A DNA stretch of 41,159 bases from Chara braunii. Taxonomy: Eukaryota; Streptophyta; Charophyceae; Charales; Characeae. The notes beneath the pieces are model-generated. The model searched no databases. It was not told the DNA's origin and was given only the letters and a program-made list of their open reading frames with translations. Both the position numbers and the translations under genes were made by a program. The stretch is taken from positions 3,047,688 to 3,088,846 of the forward strand of contig BFEA01000108.1 of NCBI GenBank assembly GCA_003427395.1. Reading direction: 5' to 3'. Position 1 is the first letter of the stretch. Each line of letters begins with the position of its first letter. Below, in pieces: positions 20,424 through 28,302 of the stretch.

Positions 20424-21605
20424 TTATGAGAGTAAAACCTCTACTACATTATTTGAGTTATCACTTAGAAAAGGCACCCAGTGATCCCAGATCTTTGCAA
20501 ACTTCCTAGAAAAATTGATCAATGCATAATCGTAAAACCAGTCGGGATAACCACGACACCACAGTTCCACCTTCAAAGTGAACAGAAACGGAAGTTCCAA
20601 CCCAGAAAGAGAAGTAAAAACTTTCGCACGATGAAAAACTGAACCGATAACCGTCATCTTCGTTTGCCTGCTGGAGTAGGATATGTAGTCTTGAATACTC
20701 TGAAATGTCAGTTTATCGTTGGCCTAGAACCTTTGATTCTTGTGTAGAGGCATGTACACCACACCAGTTGCTTTGTCGGATACCTTCACTGCACACCCCA
20801 GAAAGTCCCATATTTGTCCATCGTTTGTTTGCTCTAGTGACAATTTGTCATCATAGCAAAGCCTTAATGGCCTTCCCAGCCCTTGCATACGAACTACACT
20901 CATTCTTATCGTAGATAGTTAAGACGGAGACATCATCTATGAGATAAAAATAGTGTAAGGAGGAACGAGAAGACGTAGAGAGGGTCGATAAGAAAGAAAA
21001 TCCATTAAAGGCACATAGGAGACAGACCAAAGCCAGGCTGGAAGATTTACCCATGGGGATTGGAACCCGTTGCTGCAGAAGAATCCCACCAGCGACCACA
21101 AAAGTGTTCTCCAATTCAAACTTTAAAAATCCTATAATCTGTTGGAAGGAAATATGCATCCAAGCTTCTTCTCGTTTCCCTTTCACCAGCTTCACTTCTT
21201 TACCTCTTTTCTTAAACCACCAGTACTTGGCCCATACATCGGCCGCAGGCGTTTCCCGTTAACGTGCCGCGATTGGTGGGTTTCGGCCTACCGGACCACA
21301 ATGGTTGGAGACGCCAGCCAAAAGAAAAGCGAAACGACGCGCTGGCAGCTCGACAAAACTTGGTGCGCAGGGCGTTTCCCGACTCGGCATCAATAGCTGG
21401 GCCATGTACTGGTAGTTTAATTATTACCACCCAATAACCTTCACACATTTTATAATTAGTGATCCGGATCAGGGCTCGCATAATAGACTGATGGAGCAAA
21501 TTCAAGAACATCTCTTTAACATCAAAAGAAGCACCCACCACCGACCGATTCCTCTTTGTGCCTTTGTTTAACTCACATATGTCATGGATTAGGTCATATG
21601 TCGAA
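20424..21605 (-). pseudogene. Penelope-like reverse transcriptase, interrupted
   Basis: Read on the - strand from 21605, the protein shows an RT motif A (SFDVKEMFLNL, about 21530-21495) carrying the catalytic Asp. After an inserted element (21420-21212) come RGKEVKLV and FQQIIGFLKFELENTFVVAGG. A Q...IPMGKSSS motif near 21060 is the form of the primer-grip/B-region I associate with Penelope-like RTs. FYLIDDVSVL (about 20948-20920) is the YxDD-type motif C. A thumb region with GYPDWF lies near 20530. Between motif C and the thumb there is a frameshift (about 20855) and an in-frame TAG near 20725. No GIY-YIG endonuclease was recognised. It is non-functional. Group II intron and telomerase RTs were considered but normally have a PQG rather than PMG motif. 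Confidence 0.55.
21212..21420. mobile_element. 209-bp TTAA-flanked inverted-repeat element (MITE-like)
   Basis: The left end TTAAACCACCAGTAC continues to TTGGCCCA. The right end, reverse-complemented, reads TTAAACTACCAGTAC then ATGGCCCA. About 21 of 23 bases match, so these are terminal inverted repeats. Both ends are bounded by TTAA (21212-21215 and 21417-21420), as for elements that use a TTAA target. It sits inside the - strand RT frame and separates motif A from the following RT segment, which indicates insertion. It codes for nothing. Internally GGCGTTTCCCG occurs twice and GTTAACGTGCCGCG once (21258-21271). Confidence 0.75.
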
Positions 21606-22229
21606 TGATGTCAACCGGGAGAAGTGGTTTGTCGGCACGCTGATCGAACCCTGTATCTCACCCCGCGTTTGTCACCCACGGGAAGGTCGATCGGGGCTCC
21701 TGTAACCTGTAGAGTATCGTAGTATGTCACAACAACAATCAAGTTAGCACATAGGACATAAAAAACCAACTCATGGAACTCGTAGACAATCTTGGTGGAA
21801 GAAACGAATTGAACATTTAATTTACTCCAAAATGATAGGATCTGTTTCACTGCAACTGGTTCCAGAAACAGGTATAACGTCTTCGTTGGGAAAATCCGTC
21901 TGCCTTCCTACCGACCGTATAAACAATCTACGTCGAATCCTCCTCCCAATCGGGTGTCGTCGGTACCTGGCCCGTTGGTCCCATGGAACGGTGCTCGAGC
22001 TGTCCGTGTCGGAGGTAGATTCACACGCACATTGTGGCTACAGCTCGAGGTCGAGTTTCACCATAAGTCTGCCATGTCATCGTCCTCCTCAGATAAAGTC
22101 TCTAGATATGCTCCACGCCAGTCCTCGTGTCACCCCTGCTGGGCTGCAGCCGAGTTCCTGATCGATCACGGTCATGTTCCTGGTCAACGAAACCCCAACT
22201 CAGAAGTTCCTCTGGTCCACAACTGAGCT
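21606..22229. other. Region upstream of the - strand RT; unassigned
   Basis: On the - strand an open frame (21850-21611, 79 codons) may belong to the N-terminal part of the Penelope-like protein, but I recognise no motif in it. A perfect 10-bp inverted repeat CTCGAGCTGT / ACAGCTCGAG lies at 21994-22003 and 22040-22049. Open frames on the + strand overlap one another and look accidental. Confidence 0.4.
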
Positions 22230-22600
22230 GTGTTATCTTGTCTAGATCCCAGCCTATATCTCATCCCTTTGCTGACTCAGAGGTCCCGCGGTCCCGACCC
22301 AATCCTGATGTCTCGGCCTGTCTATGCTCGGTCCTGTGGCCCTTGCCTGATCCAAAGGTGTCCTGGTTCGGTCCAAAGGTCCCAGCTTGACCCAAAATGT
22401 CTTGGCTCTGCCCAAAGGTCCCGGCATAATCGAAAAAAAAACCTGGCCTGAGTCTCAAAGTTCCCGCCTGTCTGTGCACAGTCCCGTAGTACCGGCTCAA
22501 AGTCTCCGTCTGTGTCTCAAAAGCCCAATTTGTGCCCGGGTCCCTTGGTCCTGGCTCCCCCGGGTCCCACTGTACCGGTCCACTAAGTCACCCTATCTTG
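22230..22600. repeat. Degenerate short repeats (CCAAAGGTCCC type)
   Basis: Blocks such as TCCAAAGGTGTCC, TCCAAAGGTCCCAGC, CCAAAATGTCTTGG, CCAAAGGTCCCGGC and TCAAAGTTCCCGCC recur every 25-50 bases. This indicates an old, diverged tandem array. No coding function is seen. Confidence 0.5.
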
Positions 22601-22621
22601 TCTAAAACCCAGTCCATATCT

Positions 22622-22792
22622 GAGCATCTCCAAGCACCTACCAAACGAGCCACTCTAAGCACCTATACCGACCGAGCCACTCCAAGCACTGATACCGATC
22701 GAGCCATTGCAAGCACCGACCGACAGAGCTACTCCAAGCACCTACCGACCGAGCCACTCCAAGCACCTATCGAACAAGCCACTCCAAATATT
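22622..22792. repeat. Minisatellite, about 24-27 bp, seven copies
   Basis: Units follow GAGCCACTCCAAGCACC plus a variable TACCGACC-like linker: seven consecutive, slightly diverged copies end against the GATA microsatellite. Apparent Thr/Ser/Pro-rich translations simply reflect the repeat. Confidence 0.8.

Positions 22793-22865
<73 letters not shown>
22793..22865. repeat. (GATA)n microsatellite
   Basis: An uninterrupted tetranucleotide array runs into the assembly gap; its true length is unknown. Confidence 0.95.
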
Positions 22866-23285
22866 NNNNNNNNNNNNNNNNNNNNNNNNNNNNNNNNNNN
22901 NNNNNNNNNNNNNNNNNNNNNNNNNNNNNNNNNNNNNNNNNNNNNNNNNNNNNNNNNNNNNNNNNNNNNNNNNNNNNNNNNNNNNNNNNNNNNNNNNNNN
23001 NNNNNNNNNNNNNNNNNNNNNNNNNNNNNNNNNNNNNNNNNNNNNNNNNNNNNNNNNNNNNNNNNNNNNNNNNNNNNNNNNNNNNNNNNNNNNNNNNNNN
23101 NNNNNNNNNNNNNNNNNNNNNNNNNNNNNNNNNNNNNNNNNNNNNNNNNNNNNNNNNNNNNNNNNNNNNNNNNNNNNNNNNNNNNNNNNNNNNNNNNNNN
23201 NNNNNNNNNNNNNNNNNNNNNNNNNNNNNNNNNNNNNNNNNNNNNNNNNNNNNNNNNNNNNNNNNNNNNNNNNNNNNNNNNNNNN
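22866..23285. other. Assembly gap (420 N)
   Basis: The gap separates a GATA array from a GA array. Open frames drawn across it are artefacts. Confidence 0.98.

Positions 23286-23374
<89 letters not shown>
23286..23374. repeat. (GA)n microsatellite
   Basis: A perfect AG/GA dinucleotide array begins at the gap edge; more GA-rich sequence continues to about 23415. Confidence 0.95.
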
Positions 23375-23378
<4 letters not shown>

Positions 23379-23697
23379 CAAAGAGAGAGAGAGAAAGGAG
23401 AGAGAGAGCGAGAGAGCAAATAAATATTATTTTATTTTATTTTAATAAAATGGAGATGGATTGTACTTGGTGGTTATTGTGCCTCCATCATTTTGCACGC
23501 TGTTCCTGACTTGAATGGTGTTCTTCTTTCTTTGTTCTTTGCATTCTTCTTTTCTTACTCCTCTGTCTCTCTCTATCTCTCTCCCTCCTCTCGCCCTCTC
23601 TCTCTCTTTCTCTCTCCTTTTCACTGTCTCTCTATGCGTGTTCCGTTTCTTAAATTCGTTAATAGTGCTGAAATTTAGCAGGTAGTTTGGGCCTAAC
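23375..23697. other. Unassigned stretch upstream of the Helitron end
   Basis: It is CT-rich from about 23560 to 23630 with no recognisable gene. If the Helitron call is right, this would be part of a non-autonomous Helitron whose 5' TC end I could not place. Confidence 0.35.
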
Positions 23698-23773
23698 TTT
23701 TTTTTTTTTTTTTTTCTCTTTCTTTCTTTTGCGGGCATTGCCCGCACCGCTCGCACCGCGGGCGCTTAGCTAG
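23698..23773 (+). mobile_element. Helitron 3' end (hairpin + CTAG)
   Basis: After an 18-base T run, GCCCGC (23740-23745) pairs with GCGGGC (23758-23763) around a 12-base loop. Exactly ten bases later the sequence ends CTAG (23770-23773) and is followed by T. Helitrons end in a GC-rich hairpin about ten bases before CTRR and insert between A and T, so the arrangement fits well. GCCCGC can alternatively pair with GCGGGC at 23731-23736 across a 3-base loop. The 5' end and any Rep/helicase gene are not seen, so only the terminus is called. Confidence 0.65.
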
Positions 23774-24776
23774 TTTGTATTATGAGCCTGCATAGTTTGT
23801 TCGCAAAATTTTCGACGACATTGCTTGTAGTGATGCGGCAAAAAACCCCGAATTTTGGGCCTTCCATTAACCGCGTGTCGGCTGACTGCGCGAAATCCTT
23901 TCATAATCCACCACCTTGGCGTCTCCCTTGGAAGTACCCCGGCGACGATGGCATTTGCCATGAGGAAAGGTGCATCCCACACTACTGTCTAGGACATAGA
24001 GTCTGCCATCACCTGTGTGACGACCGCCTCCCTCACCCATGTTCTTCTCGCCACCCAACGTCGCCGTCGTTGTTTGCACGTGTGTGGACACCGCCAACAG
24101 AGCCGTCACCACAAGTCGCCTCTCGCGCCCCGTGAGGTCTAGACGAAGAGCAACCTCGCCCTCGGGTGACATGGCGGCACAATGTGTTTCCTCCATAACA
24201 GATAATGCTGCAGCCCAAGCCGCCGCCAGAAGGAAGTGCCTACGACCCGCCCAAACTGAACAGCGATGTGCCAAACGCACGCCCCGGACAGAAGGAAGAT
24301 GCAGTTCAAATGAAGCAACCGGTGCCAATTAACAATGCCCGCGCACGTCGACATGTGGCAAAGGGAAATTGAAATTTCGAAAAATGGTGCGGGCGCGTTT
24401 GCATGCCCAGCGACACACCACGCCGGTCCATCCAGACTCCAGTCCCATACGCCCTCCCACGGATGGACATGTTATCGGCCGGATGGTGGTCCACTGGATT
24501 TCGTGGCTGCCTGCAGGTCTCCACAGAAAGTGGAGCCAGGGTGTTTTGACTCTACGGCGACGATTTCAAATGCGGCCTCCAGTGCACATGGAACAATGAC
24601 TCCTCCTAGTGTAAATTGATCACAAAATTGTGATTAGGGACCTTGAAACTCGAGAGTTTTCTCTGGGACCGTGTGGAATGAGGCTCGTAGATGAGACAAA
24701 CCCTCGGCGTCCTTCGTCTTTTTCGTTAGAATTGGAACTAAACACAAAGTCCCTTTTGCAAGGATGACATGCATTG
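23774..24776. other. Unassigned, GC-richer stretch
   Basis: From about 23870 to 24560 base composition is noticeably more GC-rich and both strands hold open frames up to 153 codons (- strand 24328-23867). None shows a motif I recognise, and frames on the two strands overlap. It could be a remnant of host sequence; I cannot support a gene. Confidence 0.4.
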
Positions 24777-24819
24777 AACAAACAAACAAACAAACAAACA
24801 AACAAACAAACAAACAAAA
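24777..24819. repeat. (ACAA)n microsatellite
   Basis: About ten perfect tetranucleotide units. Confidence 0.95.
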
Positions 24820-25199
24820 GAGCAAAACAGTATAATCCTGCCTGATGTGTGAATTTGATGATCATAAGCTTGGTCTTGACAGTATGAAAGGATACTTTTG
24901 TGTTCTGTGGAGCGGCACCAGCGCCCTTCTGTTCTGTTTGCTGGGTTTGCGGGAAGGGCCGAGGGGGGGGCGCAGAGGGGGGGGGTTGGAGGGGGAGAAG
25001 GTGTTTGTACATTGGATCTGAAAGAGAGGCAGTGCTGCTGCAAGAATGGGAAGAAGTGGATGATGAGTCACCAAGCCTGAAATCCTGCAATAAATGCAAC
25101 TGAAGTTTTTCTTGTTTTTTGGATGATGTTGAAAGGGGGACAGTAAAACAGGGGGGCAGAAGAAATGCAAACTGTGGAATCTGAAATTTAATCATTTAT
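24820..25199. other. Unassigned stretch with G-rich tract
   Basis: No gene is recognised. G-runs at about 24961-25005 (four or more runs of three to nine G) could form a quadruplex on the + strand. Confidence 0.4.
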
Positions 25200-25243
25200 A
25201 AGAATGTTATCTACATAAAAAAAAAAAGAATGTTATCTACATG
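25200..25243. repeat. 17-base direct repeat flanking a short poly(A)
   Basis: AAGAATGTTATCTACAT occurs at 25200-25216 and again at 25227-25243, with only ten A between. This is the layout of a target-site duplication around a poly(A) tail with no body. Confidence 0.8.
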
Positions 25244-25715
25244 CATGCATAGATCCTGTTGATATTGTAAGTGCAAGAAAGGTAATCATGGTGCACATGG
25301 ACATTGGCCTACGTGTACATCAACACACCCAGAAACCTAGGGTGATCTCTACTGAGACAGACCTATCCCCCTGTCTGTTCTGACAGGAGGATTTTGCGCC
25401 TTACAGATGGACTGTACCTAATATGTAGGGCTCTTCCAAAATTTAATGAGCCCACAAAAATCCACTCTGCTTCTCAGGGAAGGTTGAGTGAAAGGAAAAT
25501 CTATCCAGCTGCGTGCCCAACTCAAGTGGTCTATTATTCTTTCGCCTAGAAAAAAAAAAAAAAAAAAAAAAAGAAAGGAAAATCTAGGAGAAACGAATCT
25601 TCTTCTTCAACATCTTCTTCTTCTTCTTCTTCTTTTTTTTTTAATAATGAAAGCCCAGGTTGTTGTAGAGGGGGATACTAGACAGATGACAGTCACCCAG
25701 AGTAATCGGCCATTC
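25244..25715. other. Unassigned stretch with A- and T-runs
   Basis: No gene is recognised. An A run occupies 25550-25572, and a CTT-rich stretch and T run lie at about 25600-25642. Confidence 0.5.
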
Positions 25716-25905
25716 GTTTTTTTCTTTCTTTTTCTTTTTTCTTTTTTTTGGAAGAAGATCAATCTTTATTAGTATCAAAGTGGGTGTTTTTGAGAACAGG
25801 CGTAAGTGTCTTGTACTCGTACAACTGCGTTAGGATTTGAACTCATGATGTATTTAGTATTTACTAACAATTACCTGCGCGCCATTCAGCCACCCACGTA
25901 GACTA
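25716..25905 (-). mobile_element. tRNA-derived SINE
   Basis: On the - strand, TGGCTGAATGG (25892-25882) matches the RNA polymerase III A box at every fixed position. AGTTCAAATCC (25843-25833) matches the B box, 49 bases downstream as in a tRNA. An unrelated body and an A-rich tail (T-rich on the + strand, 25716-25749) follow. This head-body-tail order is that of SINEs. The head is too diverged to name the parent tRNA, and I could not define a target duplication. A tRNA pseudogene is the alternative. Confidence 0.6.
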
Positions 25906-26281
25906 CCTTCAAATGAAATCTTCGGACAGGCAAGGCTGACTCTTGTTTGTTTTCTTCTTGCGCCTTGGAAAAAGGCAATCTGTGTTCCTCTGTTTTGACC
26001 ATAACCATATGGGACGAATGACAAAGTACTTTTTCTCAAGTACCCTGCCCATAAAACATTTCTAGAATTTTGCATCGCATACCCTGAGAAAAAAGGACAA
26101 AAAACAAAGGAAAAAGGAAAACAAAGATCCCACAGCCTTGCAGAAAGTTTTTTGTCGCCACACGCAAAACTCAGAGGCACTGTGCGGCCCTCCGCACTGC
26201 TGAACAAAAAAATCGGCAGCCTCCGAAGTGGTGCGGGTTTCATGCAGACACCGGCGGGCCTATGTGTGGTGCACTGGTGCC
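25906..26281. other. Unassigned stretch
   Basis: No gene, repeat or RNA is recognised; a - strand open frame of 156 codons (26324-25854) overlaps the SINE and has no known motif. Confidence 0.4.
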
Positions 26282-26428
26282 TTAAACCACCAGTACTTCT
26301 GAAAGGTGAAGTGCTGGGATGCATGGGTGTGGGGCGCTGCTATAAATTCATTCAAGTGGAAACATTGCAGCACTGTAGCAATGGCTGGCGGTATACAAAC
26401 CCGCAACATCTGAAGTAGTGGTGGTAAA
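26282..26428. mobile_element. Small inverted-repeat element, left copy
   Basis: The left end is TTAAACCACCAGTACTTCTGA (26282 on), identical over 15 bases to the element at 21212. The right end read in reverse, CCACCACTACTTCAGA, is a near match to the left end. Its size is about 147 bp and it is noncoding. The right end abuts a second copy of the terminus, making a head-to-head junction. Confidence 0.5.
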
Positions 26429-26508
26429 CCACCAGTACATTTCAGGCAAATTTCTCTCAATGCAGTGCAGCACAGCACATGCTGTGTCCTAGGGGATGTA
26501 CTGGCCTC
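26425..26508. mobile_element. Small inverted-repeat element, right copy
   Basis: It begins TAAACCACCAGTACAT (26425) and ends with ATGTACTGG near 26504, whose complement CCAGTACAT repeats the left end. The core of about 85 bp holds several AGCACA/TGTGCT-type short palindromes. Boundaries are approximate. Confidence 0.4.
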
Positions 26509-27069
26509 CCATGCAGCCACAAACTCGTCCACTTCGAGCCGTAGGGGCAGAAAAGAGAATTACTCAAAGGTCAACAAAAAACAAAAACATAAAAAAACAA
26601 AAACAATGTAATTAGGAGTTTTACATCTCACGGAAATAAATACAATGTCATCGTCAACCACCGTAAGGGGTAGGCCCCTGTTGAAAGTGGATGCAACTTG
26701 TTGCTGTGCATCACCATGTGCGCATCGGAGAAAAATAGCTGGAGGCTGTGTACCAATCCCACTTCTACCCAGTCTCACACTCTCCATTTAGCTAAGTTAC
26801 AGGGCAGCGCTACCCGCCCCAGCTCCGACCATCGTTGGCAGGATTGTTACCATCGGTCAAATTAGTGGACTGCCTTCCTCCCTCAGCAGTCCCCAGATCT
26901 CTCTACAAGACCTCAACTTCCTAGTAGTTTAGGTTACAGGGCCATGCACGCATCTCATGGCTTCCTGTTGCAATGAAGGAGAACACTGGGCCGCCGAAAT
27001 TTGTTCTGAATTCCAAAGTGTTTCTCTTCCCTGCTGGCACTGAATGTTCATTAAGCCACCATGCTTTGT
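26509..27069. other. Unassigned stretch between small elements and the element 3 LTR
   Basis: No gene is recognised. TTACAGGGC occurs near 26797 and near 26934, a short direct repeat. The five bases before the LTR (27065-27069, TTTGT) would be one half of a target duplication; the other half is lost. Confidence 0.4.
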
Positions 27070-28283
27070 TGTTATGAACATGATTTTCCGTTGAAATTTT
27101 AGCAATGCTCACTCACAGGAACTCCCGTACACGCCCATACATGCACAAAAGGAAGGGGAGAGGTAGTGGAGGGTCACACCGCCCAGAAAAGAAAAACGCA
27201 GCGGAAGACTTAGAGAAGCGAAGTAACAGAATACACAATTCAGTGAATTCTCTCCACAGAAGTCCCAACAATCATTCATAGAAGACAATCGAGTGATCAC
27301 AGCCAGAAATCAATGAAGAGATGACAACTCAAACACAGTATTACAACTTTTTATTAAACTCAGAGCATCGTTTTCCCTGAATAACCTCAGATCCCTGTTG
27401 CGCTACCCTCAGAGGGGTAGCGCCTCAACCCCACACACACCGAGCAGCTAAAAATAGCACCAGAACCCCAGGTAACACCCAGCGCCACCCTAACATCCAA
27501 CTCAGTGGCCTGCGCCAAGACGAAACAGGCTCCCAGAGCCAATCGCCACCCAGATGATGAAGAAGAAGCTCAACGCCAACAGTCCCTGATGAAGATGAAT
27601 TCCAGGCGATGATATCCTCTGAGAAGATGCAGCTATGGCTGCATCGCCACTGGGACCCTACTCCTGACGAGGGTCAACAGTGCACCACACGCTCCAACGC
27701 ATCAGACCTCTGATAGCCCAGACCGCTTTGACTCCCAAAGAGTCAGAGCGGACAGCGTTGACCCCAGTCTGGTCAGCGCTCCGTATGTCTGGCTATGTCC
27801 GCCGTCTCCAACACCGGAATCAGCAACCACGACCTGATACCGTGTGCGCAGCAACTTCCACCACGAAGTGTCAACTGCCAAAAGACCAGGACCGATGTCC
27901 CCATCCTATCTATACCATAGACTAGCCTAGACACGACCTAGACCGGACTGACTGACCGACCGATACCGTTTCTGTTTCGGCCTCTAGGGCCTCTCCCTAC
28001 CCGGCTATAGGTTATAGGACCGTCTATCAGCGTAGGCCGATTGGGCTTGTCTGTCCTAGGGGTAGCTCGGGTCTGCTATTCGCAGTTAGGGTAACTGTAG
28101 GAAATTCGAGTTAATACTGGGCCCATATCTCCTATATTTACAAATATGTCCCTCACAAATTTTCCTTACAGGTAGGTCTCTCGGTTAGCCCTCAACCAAA
28201 CAAAATTACGAATTTGTCCCTAGCTATGGTACAGCCTCGCCTGAGAGAGGCTACAGGCAACCTGGAACCAGCAAGTCATTGCA
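27070..28283 (-). repeat. 3' LTR of element 3 (1214 bp)
   Basis: On the - strand it begins TGCAATGACTTGC after a G-rich polypurine tract and ends GTTCATAACA. It is the inverted counterpart of 11681-12895, and the AATAAA signal and the hairpins are kept. It differs from the element 2 LTR by roughly one base in twenty in the part compared by eye. Confidence 0.92.
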
Positions 28284-28285
28284 GA

Positions 28286-28302
28286 CCTACCCCCCCCCCA
28301 AG
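28286..28302 (-). promoter_or_regulatory. Polypurine tract of element 3
   Basis: On the - strand a run of ten G followed by TAGG lies between the pol stop and the LTR start, as needed for plus-strand priming. Confidence 0.7.

Noticed and set aside
21611-21690. B-box-like GGTTCGATC on the - strand as a tRNA or SINE
   Set aside because: No A box at a workable distance and no tail.
22729-23419. Long open frames of Leu-Ser and Tyr-Leu-Ser-Ile repeats across the gap
   Set aside because: They are translations of GA and GATA arrays joined through N; not real.
23867-24332. Overlapping open frames on both strands in the GC-richer stretch
   Set aside because: No conserved motif; open frames are expected by chance at this composition, and I cannot choose between strands.
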